A stretch of 64,000 bases of DNA, taken from the NCBI GenBank assembly GCA_965277495.1, contig OZ255824.1, positions 2,666,001 through 2,730,000 of the forward strand. Reading direction: 5' to 3'. Source of the stretch: CAHJXG01 sp965277495 (GTDB lineage Bacteria; Pseudomonadota; Alphaproteobacteria; Acetobacterales; Acetobacteraceae). Of the stretch, positions 42,584-51,844 are shown one piece after another (the first letter of the stretch is position 1; every line of letters starts with the position of its first letter). A program made the position numbers and the translations under genes. The notes beneath the pieces are model-generated. The model saw only the letters and a list, made by a program, of their open reading frames with translations, ran no database searches and had not been told where the DNA came from.

Positions 42584-43831
42584 TCAGCCTCCGGAAGGTG
42601 CGCGCGGGTTGGCACTTCCTGCCCGTGCGGCCGTCCAGAACGCAACCTGGCCGATCACCCCAGCCGCGGCCAGCACGGACGCAGCGGCGAGCGCCGGGTC
42701 GCGTCCCAGCCCGGCCAGCGTGGTGCATAGCGCCCCGATCGCCATCTGGGTGAAGCCGTACAGCCCCGCGGCTGAGCCGATCACCTTCTGGTTAACGCCC
42801 AGCGCCTTGGTCAATGCCATGGGGCTCGCCACGCCGACGCCTACGGTGAAAACGAACATCGGCCCGACGATGAGCGGCACGCTAAGCGTCCCGTGCAGCA
42901 CGATGCCCAGCAGGGCGAAGGCCGCGAGAACGGCGGTTCCGCTCGCCCACGCCAACAGCCGCTCGATCGCTATGCGCGCGGCCAGGCGGCTGGCGAGGAC
43001 GCTGCCCAAGGAAATCCCGGCGATCAGCAGCGCCAGGTAAACCCCGACCTCGTGCGGCGACCGGTGCAGCTCGTCCACGAACACGAACGGGGCGACCGCG
43101 AGGAAGGCATACAGCGAGGTCGTGGCGCAGCCGCCCCCAATCGCATAGCCCAGGAAGGCCGGCGAATGCAGCAGCCGTCCGTATTCCCGCGCCAACGACG
43201 CCGCGTTGAGGCTGGCCCGGCGCTGTCCCGTTTCCGGCAGCCGGCGCACCGTGAGCCAGATGTTGGCGGCGCCAAGCCCGCACAGCGCGACGAAGATGGA
43301 GCGCCAGCCGAACGCCTCGGACAGCGCGCCCCCGATCAGCGGCGCGAGGCCGGGACCTAGCGTCACCATCAGGTTCAGCAGCGCGAGCCGCCGGGCCGCG
43401 TCCTGGGGCGCTGCGGTGTCGCGCACGATGGCGCGGCCCAGCGCCAGCCCGGCGCATCCGCCCAACGCCTGGAACAACCGGGCGGCGATCAGCGTGCGCA
43501 CCCCCGGCGCGAGCGCGGCGGCCAGGCCGGCCACGGTGTAGAGCGCCAGTCCCGCGACCAGCAGCGGACGCCGCCCGTATCGGTCGGACAACGGCCCATA
43601 GGCGAGCTGTCCCACGGCAAGCCCGAGGATATAGACGCTCACGGTGCCCTGCATCGCCCCGGCGCTGGCGCCCAGCTCGCGCGCCGCCCGCGGCAGGGCG
43701 GGCACGAACATGTGCATCGCCAGCGTGCCGCTGAGGGTGATCAGCGCCAGCAGCCAGAGCGGCGGCATCCGCGACACCACGCCGCCGGACGGTATCGCGC
43801 TCCCTGTTGCCTCGTCGCTGTCTCTCGGCAT
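42584..43831 (-). CDS. MFS transporter, Bcr/CflA drug-resistance type
   Basis: 415 residues, twelve helices. Motif A between helices 2 and 3: GQLAYGPLSDRYGRRPLLVAGL; first helix LITLSGTLAMHMFVPALPRAARELGAS typical of the Bcr/CflA subfamily. It is likely an exporter of small toxic molecules driven by protons. The 136-bp gap to selO holds nothing notable. Confidence 0.88.
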   Translation of the reverse strand: MPRDSDEATGSAIPSGGVVSRMPPLWLLALITLSGTLAMHMFVPALPRAARELGASAGAMQGTVSVYILGLAVGQLAYGPLSDRYGRRPLLVAGLALYTVAGLAAALAPGVRTLIAARLFQALGGCAGLALGRAIVRDTAAPQDAARRLALLNLMVTLGPGLAPLIGGALSEAFGWRSIFVALCGLGAANIWLTVRRLPETGQRRASLNAASLAREYGRLLHSPAFLGYAIGGGCATTSLYAFLAVAPFVFVDELHRSPHEVGVYLALLIAGISLGSVLASRLAARIAIERLLAWASGTAVLAAFALLGIVLHGTLSVPLIVGPMFVFTVGVGVASPMALTKALGVNQKVIGSAAGLYGFTQMAIGALCTTLAGLGRDPALAAASVLAAAGVIGQVAFWTAARAGSANPRAPSGG

Positions 43832-44015
43832 CCCGGTCTCCTGGCCCGCTATGCTGTTCTGGGCTGTCTTGGGCCGTTTTGCACAGGTCTGCGCTGTGGC
43901 CGGATATGCATAATTGATGGAACAGCGGTCAGCGCCGCCACATCTTTGCCATCCGTCAATCCTAGATTAACAGTGGACCCGGGTGTCCACCTTCGAACCA
44001 TGGATGGAGTTTCCG

Positions 44016-44267
44016 ATGAAGAAGTTTACTGCTCTGACGCTTGCGGGCTTTGCGGCCATCGCCCTGATGGCGGCTCCGATGGCCGCCTATGCGGAGGACA
44101 GTACGCCGCAGCCGAAGGGCGGCACCCTGAAGGGCGCGGCGGTCGGCGGCGTCGCCGGTCATATGATGGGCGGGCACACCAAGACCGGGGCGGCGGTGGG
44201 CGCTGCGGCAGGCCATCACGAGAAGGCCAAGTCCGAAGACCGCATCAACGCCGGCAAACAGCCGTAA
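44016..44267 (+). CDS. Small secreted glycine-rich protein
   Basis: 83 residues from ATG 44016. Sec signal MKKFTALTLAGFAAIALMAAPMAAYAED, then a mature part with GAAVGGVAGHMMGGHTKTGAAVGAAAGH resembling glycine-zipper proteins of the envelope, ending DRINAGKQP. Function unknown. Monocistronic; a terminator follows at 44308-44343. Confidence 0.7.
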   Translation: MKKFTALTLAGFAAIALMAAPMAAYAEDSTPQPKGGTLKGAAVGGVAGHMMGGHTKTGAAVGAAAGHHEKAKSEDRINAGKQP

Positions 44268-44307
44268 CGAGAACACGCTTACAACGGCAGGGAAACCTGG
44301 GCGGATG

Positions 44308-44343
44308 GTGCGAACCCTACGGTTCTTTCCGTTGGGTTCGCAC
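44308..44343. terminator. Bidirectional hairpin terminator
   Basis: Arms GTGCGAACCC (44308-44317) and GGGTTCGCAC (44334-44343) are perfect, with a further ACGG/CCGT pair across a single mismatch and a TTCTTT loop. The hairpin lies between convergent genes and its last base is the first base of the GH16 stop codon, so it can end both transcripts. No long T-run follows on either side. Confidence 0.6.
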
Positions 44344-46955
44344 TAACCGGTGTAGGCCACGTTGAGGTAAGGCACGCCGCCGATGTTCCCCAACGAGGTC
44401 GTCGTCCTCGACAACAGGTCGGCCAAAGCCATGCCCGCGAAAGTCACCGAGGCGGTGACGCCGGTCCCAACGCCGGCCAGCTCCGAATGCATGGTGGCGC
44501 CTCGGTAGCCGGACGCGCCGTCGGACGCCGTCCATGGCGTCGTGCTGACGCCGGGCTGGAACCCCCATACGGTGAGAGCGTCGCCGTGGTGGAAGCCGAC
44601 GACCGTGCTCCAGGTCGTGCCGTTGCGTCCGTCGACGAAGAACGTGTCCGCGCCGTCGGCGCCGACCAGGAAGTTGGAGCCGGCACCGCCGTCGAGCACG
44701 TTGACGCCGCCAACCGCCGACAATGCGTCGTCCCCCTGGCCGCCATGCATGAACACGTTGGGCGCCATGGCTGCCATCGCGACCCCGTGCGGCCCGGCCC
44801 AGACCTTTTGCCGCTGCAGCGACGCGACCGGACCACAATAGGCGTCGCCGCCGCTCCGGGAGGATACCATGGACGTGGTGTCCGTCAGTGCGAACATGGG
44901 AGCCGGGGATGGAGGCGGTGCCGGCGCTGCAGGCGCAAGGATGGGGCCAGCGGACGGCATGACCGATGCTGTCATCGGGACAGTCACTGGGCCACGGACG
45001 CCAATGTTCGCCGCGACCGTCAAGGTCTGGGACCCGCCCTGGAAAAGTGCCAGGCTCCCGTGCAGGACCACGGAACCGTCATAGGCCATGCCATCCACAT
45101 ACAGGTTCCGGTCGGCCAGTGCCGACCCGCCCCAGGCGTCGTTGAGGAAATCCACCGACACCTGGTGCGCCCCGGTCCCGAACGCGCCGTGGAACGCGAA
45201 ATCCTGGGTGCGGCCCGCCGCATGGGCCGCGGTGGCCGTCTGCACGCCGCCGACCGCCTTGCCGTCAACGTCCACGATGAAACGGGCGTCGCCCTGCCAT
45301 GCGTCTTCGGAGACCGAGAGAATAAGGGTATCCGGGCCGGATCCGGCGGTCGGCGTGCCCGGCGCGGTGAACGCCACCTCCTGCGTGCCGCCCCGCAGCA
45401 GCGCCAACGTGCCGCCCGGCACGGCACTCCCGTCGAACGAAGCGCGGTCGAGGTAAAGGTTGCGGTCGGCGGCCGGGCTGCCACCCCAGGCGTCATTGAG
45501 GTACTTCAATGCGGCGACGTGCCGGCCAGGGGTGAAGTCGCCCCGCACGTCGAACGTCTGCGAAGCGCCGGCGGCATGGGCGGCCGTGGCCGTCTGCACT
45601 CCGCCGACCTGCACGCCGTCGATGAGGACGGCAAATTGGGCGTCGCCGAGCCATGCGTCGCCGGACACCGACAGCGCCAAGAGATGCGGCCCGGAACCGA
45701 GGACGACCGGCGCCGATGTCGGGCCTTGAAACGAGAAGCTGCGCACGCCTGCCGTCGACGCCCTGGTATCCAGGCCGGAGACGGTTGCGCCGTCGATGGT
45801 GGCGGCGGAAATGTAGACGGCGCGGCCTGGGGCCGGGCTGCCCACGAGCTCGACCGACACGGCGTGGGCGCCTGGACGGAAGTTGCCGGCGATATCGAAA
45901 ATCTGCGTCTGCCCGGACGCATGCGACGCAGTGACCGTCTGTGTGCCGCCGATGCGCACCCCGTCCACGCTGACGATGAACTGGACGCCCCCCGTCCCGG
46001 CGTCCCCCGACATCGACAGGGCCAGGGTGTCGTTGCCCAAGCCGACCGCAACGGTGGCCGTCGCCGGCAACGGAGGGAGGTCGGCAGCTCCGGTCGGGCC
46101 TTTGCCTTTCGCGTCCGTCGCGCCGCGGAAACTGTGGCCGCGTCCGTCGGGCGACGAGATGAGGCCCTGGGCGACCGCCGGGTTGGCGCCGTCGCGTGAG
46201 TAGGCGCGGACATAGTCGACCTTGAAGTCCGCGGCTTCACCGACGGGAGCGCCGGCCCAGTTGCCGCCGACCGCGAGGTTCACGAGCATGTACATCGGCT
46301 GGTGATAGTCGGAGGGGGTCGGCGCCGTCGCGTAAGCCACTCCGTTGAAGTAGAACGTAATGGAATGCGGCTCCCAGTCGACCCCGAAGGTGTTGTACTG
46401 GGTGTACAGGCTGGCGCCGGCGGTGCCGCCCCAGCCGGACTCCGACCCGGCGCCCGAGGTCTGCAGGCCGTGATGGAGCGAGTAGGCGCCGCCCTCGGCG
46501 TTGGTGGTGGTCTGGCCGAACGCCTCCAACACGTCCAACTCGGGCGGCCAGACGTGCTGCTGCGGCAACAGCCAGAACGCCGGCCACATCCCAGACCCGG
46601 ACGGCAGCTCCGCACGCATCTCGAAGTATCCATAAAGCTGCGAGAATGAGTGGTTCGTGGTGATGATGCCGGACGTGTAGGTTTGGCCCCAGGTCTTCGA
46701 CGGGTCCGGAGCGGGCGCCGCGTGGATGTCCAGGACCCCGCCTGCCACCGAGAACGGATTGGCGCCGACCGTCGGGTCGGAATACAGTTCGGCCTCGTCG
46801 TTCAGCTTGCGCTCGCCATACGACAGCGTGGTGTCCCAGGTCCCGGTATGACCGCGGTTTTGGTAGTTCGACGGCCCATTCGAGCTGAACGAATTAAACT
46901 CGTCGTCGAAGGTCAGCTTATAGCCGGTGAGGTCGAGCGCAGTTGGGGACGGCAT
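44343..46955 (-). CDS. GH16 enzyme with three CBM60-like repeats and RTX-like C-terminus
   Basis: 870 residues. Residues about 1-255 form a GH16 domain with catalytic ELDVLE (nucleophile E and acid/base E) and WPAFWLLPQQ. Three repeats of ~110 residues follow (around 290, 410, 530) with VSGDAWLGDAQFAVLIDGVQVGG, LNDAWGGS and DRNLYVDG patterns, typical of Ca-dependent xylan-binding CBM60 modules. Near 735 RTX-like stretches GGQGDDALSAVGG and LDGGAGSNFLVGADGADTFFVDG appear. No N-terminal signal peptide, consistent with type I secretion. It probably cuts beta-1,3/1,4-glucan or similar polysaccharide outside the cell. Confidence 0.88.
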   Translation of the reverse strand: MPSPTALDLTGYKLTFDDEFNSFSSNGPSNYQNRGHTGTWDTTLSYGERKLNDEAELYSDPTVGANPFSVAGGVLDIHAAPAPDPSKTWGQTYTSGIITTNHSFSQLYGYFEMRAELPSGSGMWPAFWLLPQQHVWPPELDVLEAFGQTTTNAEGGAYSLHHGLQTSGAGSESGWGGTAGASLYTQYNTFGVDWEPHSITFYFNGVAYATAPTPSDYHQPMYMLVNLAVGGNWAGAPVGEAADFKVDYVRAYSRDGANPAVAQGLISSPDGRGHSFRGATDAKGKGPTGAADLPPLPATATVAVGLGNDTLALSMSGDAGTGGVQFIVSVDGVRIGGTQTVTASHASGQTQIFDIAGNFRPGAHAVSVELVGSPAPGRAVYISAATIDGATVSGLDTRASTAGVRSFSFQGPTSAPVVLGSGPHLLALSVSGDAWLGDAQFAVLIDGVQVGGVQTATAAHAAGASQTFDVRGDFTPGRHVAALKYLNDAWGGSPAADRNLYLDRASFDGSAVPGGTLALLRGGTQEVAFTAPGTPTAGSGPDTLILSVSEDAWQGDARFIVDVDGKAVGGVQTATAAHAAGRTQDFAFHGAFGTGAHQVSVDFLNDAWGGSALADRNLYVDGMAYDGSVVLHGSLALFQGGSQTLTVAANIGVRGPVTVPMTASVMPSAGPILAPAAPAPPPSPAPMFALTDTTSMVSSRSGGDAYCGPVASLQRQKVWAGPHGVAMAAMAPNVFMHGGQGDDALSAVGGVNVLDGGAGSNFLVGADGADTFFVDGRNGTTWSTVVGFHHGDALTVWGFQPGVSTTPWTASDGASGYRGATMHSELAGVGTGVTASVTFAGMALADLLSRTTTSLGNIGGVPYLNVAYTG
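45030..46075 (-). repeat. Three tandem CBM60-like coding repeats in the GH16 gene
   Basis: Three units of about 330-360 bp share SGDA/SEDAW, F-V-DG-VGG-QT-TA-HA and P-GAH/RHV...LND-WGG...DRNLY patterns. The first unit is the most divergent (GSPAPGRAVYISA in place of NDAWGG...DRNLY). Boundaries are approximate. Confidence 0.7.
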
Positions 46956-47040
46956 GAAAATCCTCGGCCAATGCCTCGATCATATCCCCCGTCACCTTAA
47001 GATTTCGTAAGTTTTGGGCCGGCGTATTGGACCGCCGCCG

Positions 47041-47355
47041 CTACGGCCCGTCTTGCCCCGACGCCATCGCGGCCAGCACTCCACGCGCCCGTTCCACCTC
47101 GGGCCACGGCACCTTGCCCAGCGGGAAGTGCCCGGCCAGCACGACGCTGATCAATGCGTTCACCCGTTCCAGCCGCCGGCGCGAATCCCCGTGTCCCTGC
47201 CGGGCTTCGGCGAGCAGCAGGTCGCGCAGTTTGCAAAGGTGCTCGGTCGCGGCTGCGAAATCCGTGTCGTCCTTGCGGGGCTTATGCGCGATCGCCTTGT
47301 CCAGCGAGGCAAGCGCCGCCCATGCTTGGTCTTCCTGGGCTTGCTCCTCAGCCAT
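47041..47355 (-). CDS. Small protein downstream of formate dehydrogenase alpha
   Basis: 104 residues from ATG 47355, overlapping the formate dehydrogenase alpha stop by 8 bp. Highly charged and helical: EEQAQEDQAWAALASLDKAI, CKLRDLLLAEARQGHGDSRRRLERVNALISVVLAGHFPLGKVPW. No family recognised. Its coupling suggests an accessory role for the dehydrogenase. Confidence 0.65.
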   Translation of the reverse strand: MAEEQAQEDQAWAALASLDKAIAHKPRKDDTDFAAATEHLCKLRDLLLAEARQGHGDSRRRLERVNALISVVLAGHFPLGKVPWPEVERARGVLAAMASGQDGP

Positions 47356-50300
47356 GGCCGCCTCCCGCAACCGCCAGCCGGCCCGGACGCAAGCCGCACG
47401 TCAGCGCCTTCGTGCTGTGGATGCTGGTGTTGGCATCACCGGTGATCGCCAGCAGCGCATTGGCCACGTCGCCGCGCGCATAACCCTGCCAGCCGAACAC
47501 CCAGGGCACGCCGATCTGATAGACGGTCCGGCCATTGATCTGGAACGGGCGCATGCGCTCCGTCACCATAGCCTTCGCCTCGATCTCGGCCCTGAGCGTC
47601 GAAAGCACGGTCCAGCCCAGGTGCTCGATGCCAAGTAGCCCGGCCAGCTCGGGCGGGATCTCCACGAACATCTCCGGCTGCAGTTCCGCGGTATGCGGGG
47701 CGACCCGGCTGATGACGCCGCCGCAATGCAGCTCGGTCAGCCGGAAGGTCGTCAGCACGTAGGGGAAGCGTGGATCCTCCGGCGCGTGCAGCTCGTTGCC
47801 CGGACGGGTCCAAAGCTTGGCGCCCGGATTGAACTGCTGGCCGGGATACAACGAGTTGCGCACCGGGCTTTCGACGGGTTCGTAGTGCGCCGGCAACGGC
47901 CCGTCCTTCAATCCGGACGGCGCGAACAGCATGGACCGCCCGTCCACCTCCATGATGAACGGGTCGTCGCCGCCCAGCGCGTCCATGCCGTGCGGGTGCT
48001 TGCTCCAATCCGGGCGGTAGTCGGGGCGCTTGGTTTCCTCGAAGTCCGGCACGTCGTCGCCGGTCCACTTGCCCGCGTCCTCGCTCCACCAGACCATGCG
48101 CTTGCGCTCGGACCATGGCTTGCCGTCGGGGTCGGCGGAGGCACGGTTATACAAGGTGCGGCGGTTGGACGGCCAGGAGAACGCCCAGCCGAGGTGGCTG
48201 CCGGGGCCGCCGGGGCCGTCCGGCGTGCGGGACCGCGCCACGTTGTGCCCGTCCGCCGGGTAGACGCCGCAATACATCCAGCCGCCGCACGCGGTGGAGC
48301 CGTCGTCCTTCAATTGCTTGTAGCTTGGCACCTGCTTGCGGTCGGCGACGGTGTAGCCGTTGATCTCGCGCAGCACCGCCTCGGCGTCCGGTTCCTGCCG
48401 CTCGCCACGCTCCGGGTAATCCCATGTCAGCGCCTGCATTGCCGCATCGGACGCCGCCGTGCTTCCGGCGTACAGCTCCTTTAACCGCTTGCCGAGGTGG
48501 TAGATGAACCAGAGGTCCGACCGGCTGTCGCCCGGCGCGTCCAGCACGGCATCGTGCCATTGCACCAGGCGGCTGGTGTTGGTGACGGTGCCATCCTTCT
48601 CCCCCGACAGCGCCGTGGGCAGGAAGAACATCTCCGTGCCGATGTCCGCGGGCGTCGTCTCACCCTTCTGCACCAGGCGGCCCTTCTGCCAAAAGTTGGC
48701 GGTCTCGGTCATCGCGAAATCGCGCACCACCATCCATTCCAGCTTGGCGAAGCCGCGCTCCACCAGTTCGGAGTTGACGGCGCCGACGGCGGGGTTCTGG
48801 CCGAGGATGAACTGCCCCTTCACCACGCCCGCCGCCATGGCCAGCGTCATCGGCAACTGCGACACGTCCCCGGTCAGCTTGGGGATGAAATCATAGCCCC
48901 AACTATTCGCCGCCTGCGCGTGCTCGCCGTACCAGGCTTTCAGCAGGCTGATCATGTATTTGGGGAAGTTGTGCCACCAGCCGGTCGCCGGCGTCTCGAC
49001 CTTGAGGAAGCGGTCCAGGGTGCCGTGGTCGTGAAAGGCGTTCGGCTGCGGCAGATAGGTCGGCAGCATGTTGTACAGCGTCGGGATGTCGGTGCTGCCC
49101 TGGATGCTGGCGTGGCCGCGCAGCGCCATGATGCCTCCGCCGGGCCGTCCGATATTGCCCAATAGGCCCTGGATGATGCTGGCCGCGCGGATGATCTGCA
49201 CGCCGGTCGTATGATGCGTCCAGCCGACAGCGTAGCAGAATGCCCCGGTGCGCTCGCGCCCGGAGTTGCGCGCTAGCGCGTCGGCGACCCGGAGGAACGT
49301 CTCGGCCGGGCACCCGGTCGCCTGCTCGACCATCTCCGGCGTGTAGCGGGCATAATGCCGGCGCATGATCTGGTAGACGCAGTTCGGGTGCTGCAGGGTC
49401 GGGTCCTGTTGCGGCGGGCTGTCGGCCATGCTCTCCTGCTGGCCGGCATCCGCCTCCTGCTCCTCCACCCGGTGCTCGGCAAGCGGCGCCTGCACGAGCT
49501 TGCCCTTGTATTGCCAGGTGTCGTGCTCGTAGGTCCCGGTCTCGGGATCGAAGCCGGAGAACACGCCGCCCATTTCCTCGGGTCCGCGGTAGCCGTCCTC
49601 GATGATGTGGGCGATGTTGGTGTAGCGCAGCGCGAACTCACGGAACCAGAGATCGCCCTCGAGGATGTGGCGGATGATCCCGCCGAGGAAGGCGATGTCC
49701 GACCCCGACCGGATCGGCGCATGGATGTCGGCCAACGCCGAGGTGCGGGTGAAGCGCGGGTCCACGTGGATCACGGTCGCCCCGCGCGTCTTCGCCTCGA
49801 TGACGAAGCGGAACGCGATCGGATGGTTCTCCGCCATGTTGGAGCCCATGATGACGACGCAGTCCGAGTTCGCCAGGTCCCACAGGGACATCGTGGCGGC
49901 GCCGCGTCCGAAGGTGGCGCCCAAACTGGGCACCGATGAGGAGTGTCAAATTCGGGCTTGGTTCTCGATGCTCACCATGCCGAGGCCGCCGCCGAACAGC
50001 TTCTTGATGAGGTAGTTTTCCTCGTTGTCCAGCGTGGCGCCACCGAGCGAGGCGACGCCGACCGTGTGGTTGACCAGCTTGCCGTCCGGCAGCCGCTCCA
50101 CGAACGTCTCGTCCCGCGCCTGCTTCGTCAGTTGCGCGATACGCTCCATGGCCCAGCCGAGCGGCCTTTCCTCCCAATGGTCGCTGTGCGGGGCGCGGTA
50201 GAGCACCTGGTTGATCCGCTCCGGGCTGAGCAGCACGCCCAGCGTGCTGGCGCCTTTGGGGCAGAGCGTCCCCTGGTTGACCGGGCTGCGCGGGTCGCCC

Positions 50301-50539
50301 TCGATGTGGATGGGCTTGCCGTTCTTGGCATAGACGAGCTGCGCGCAGCCGACGGCGCAGAACGGGCAGATGCTGGTGCCGACCCGGTCCGCCTGCTCAA
50401 GCCGCGGGCGCAGCGTTTCGGACGCCGTGCTGCGCGCCGCGGCGGACATCGCGCTCTGCCCGGCCATCTGGCGCGGCAACGACCAATCGCGCAGGAAGCG
50501 GGAGATGCGTCGTGCAGGGGTGCGGCGGATTTTCGGCAT
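47348..50539 (-). CDS. fdnG: Formate dehydrogenase alpha subunit, selenoprotein (UGA = Sec198)
   Basis: 1063 residues if the in-frame TGA at 49946-49948 is read as selenocysteine; ATG 50539 has an AAGGATAAG Shine-Dalgarno site. N-terminal CPFCAVGC begins the [4Fe-4S] domain near residue 60. The UGA falls in NQARI-U-HSSSVPSLGATFGRG, aligning with NQARV-U-HGPTVASLAPTFGRG of E. coli FdnG. Downstream, GSNMAENHPIAFRF, VDPRFTRTSALADIHAPIRSGSDIAFLGG and GWTHHTTGVQ match the Mo/W-bisMGD domains over the full length. It oxidises formate to CO2 and passes electrons to the beta subunit. A plain Tat signal with a hydrophobic core is not evident. Confidence 0.93.
49916..49934 (-). promoter_or_regulatory. 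bSECIS hairpin of the formate dehydrogenase mRNA
   Basis: Read on the minus strand: left arm GGTGCCCA (49934-49927), loop GTT, right arm TGGGCGCC (49923-49916). Eight pairs including one U-G wobble. It starts 11 nt after the UGA, the same distance as the apical SECIS stem in E. coli fdhF, and the loop carries the G-U pair of bases that SelB reads. It should bind the C-terminal part of SelB and direct Sec-tRNA to the UGA. Confidence 0.8.
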
Positions 50540-50701
50540 GGGCTTATCCTTTGGCTGCCAGCAAGTGGGGCCTGGCATAAACGCGGCGCACGGCTTAGGT
50601 CGCAAGCGCCATCGATTACAAAATGTTAAGTATCCCACTATCGAGCAAGCCGAGCCGGATTGCGCGTGTTGTAGTCCGGAGCGCGCAAAGGACGGTTCGC
50701 G

Positions 50702-50923
50702 ATGGACGTTATGGACGGCATGGTCACGGTGGTGCAGGAAAGCCGGTTCCAACTGACGGACGACCGGGGCGTGTCGCATTTGTTCATCCTGGGCCACGAC
50801 GCGGCCGCGGAGCCCGACCAGCTCGCCGTACTATCACGGCGGCAGGCCCGGGTCCGGGTGCGCTACACGCAAGCAGAAAACCTGATCGGCCTCGTCGCCC
50901 ACTCCGTTTCCACCGCCCCCTGA
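50702..50923 (+). CDS. Small protein between divergent formate dehydrogenase genes
   Basis: 73 residues from ATG 50702: MVTVVQESRFQLTDDRGVSHLFILGHDAAAEPDQL, then QARVRVRYTQAENLIGLVAHSV, a likely small beta-barrel. Similar small proteins are seen next to formate dehydrogenase genes. It lies 15 bp before the beta subunit gene. The 162-bp divergent gap 50540-50701 must hold promoters for both directions; none is clear. Confidence 0.6.
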   Translation: MDVMDGMVTVVQESRFQLTDDRGVSHLFILGHDAAAEPDQLAVLSRRQARVRVRYTQAENLIGLVAHSVSTAP

Positions 50924-50938
50924 TCCGAAAGGCGCATC

Positions 50939-51835
50939 ATGGACATGCACCCCCGCGTGCTCGATCACACGCAATCCCGCTTGGACCATGTCATCCCGAA
51001 CGAGAGCGAGCTGACGGCCGGCGCGCTGATCGAGCCCGGCAAGTCCTATGGCTTTTTCACCGACACCACGGTCTGCATCGGCTGCAAGGCGTGCGAGGTC
51101 GCGTGCAAGGAGTGGAACAACCTGCCCGCCGACAACATCGGGCTGACCGGCCAGAGCTACGACAACACCGGGGCGTTGTCGGCCAACACCTGGCGGCACG
51201 TCAGCTTCGTCGAGAAAAGCGGCTGCGGCGGCGTGCGCGACAACAACGAGGCGCCGTTCCAGAGCGGCTGGCTGATGATGAGCGACGTGTGCAAGCACTG
51301 CCATAATGCGCCCTGCATAGAGGCCTGTCCGACCGGGGCGCTGTTCCACACCGAGTTCAGCACAGTCGTCGTGCAGCAGGACATCTGCAACGGCTGCGGC
51401 TATTGCATTCCCGCCTGTCCGTTCGGCGTGGTCGACCTCAACACCATCGACGGCAAGGCGCATAAGTGCACGCTTTGCTACGACCGGCTGAAGGGCGGGC
51501 TGGAACCGGCGTGCTCGAAGGCGTGCCCGACCGACAGCATCCAGTTCGGCGAGATCGGCGGCCTGCAACAGCGCGCGGCGCGCCGGGTCGAGCAACTGCA
51601 CGAGGCCGGGGCCGCCAACGCCTACCTTTATGGCGTGCCGGGTTCGCCCGGCGCCACCGGGGACCTGGGCCACCTCAATGCCTTCTTCCTGCTGACCGAG
51701 CGTCCGGAGGTTTACAACCTGCCGGCAGCGCCAACCCGCGCCTCGAACCGGGTGGCGCCAAGCCTCGCCTCCGGCCTGGCGACGGTGGCCGGGCTGGCGC
51801 TCGCCGCGTTCGCCGTTTTCTCCAGCCGGGACTGA
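50939..51835 (+). CDS. fdnH: Formate dehydrogenase beta (iron-sulfur) subunit
   Basis: 298 residues with GAAAGGCGC before ATG 50939. Four [4Fe-4S] sites: CIGCKACEVAC, CKHCHNAPCIEAC, CNGCGYCIPAC and CTLCYDRL...ACSKAC. The last ~40 residues form one membrane helix (VAPSLASGLATVAGLALAAFAVF), anchoring the subunit as in E. coli FdnH. It relays electrons from the alpha subunit to the NrfD-type anchor. Confidence 0.95.
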   Translation: MDMHPRVLDHTQSRLDHVIPNESELTAGALIEPGKSYGFFTDTTVCIGCKACEVACKEWNNLPADNIGLTGQSYDNTGALSANTWRHVSFVEKSGCGGVRDNNEAPFQSGWLMMSDVCKHCHNAPCIEACPTGALFHTEFSTVVVQQDICNGCGYCIPACPFGVVDLNTIDGKAHKCTLCYDRLKGGLEPACSKACPTDSIQFGEIGGLQQRAARRVEQLHEAGAANAYLYGVPGSPGATGDLGHLNAFFLLTERPEVYNLPAAPTRASNRVAPSLASGLATVAGLALAAFAVFSSRD

Positions 51836-51844
51836 GGAGGCATC

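Noticed and set aside
47348..49933. A separate, N-terminally shortened formate dehydrogenase gene starting at GTG 49933
   Set aside because: The preceding frame is in the same phase, separated only by UGA at the known selenocysteine site, and the N-terminal Fe-S domain is upstream; one selenoprotein gene explains both parts.
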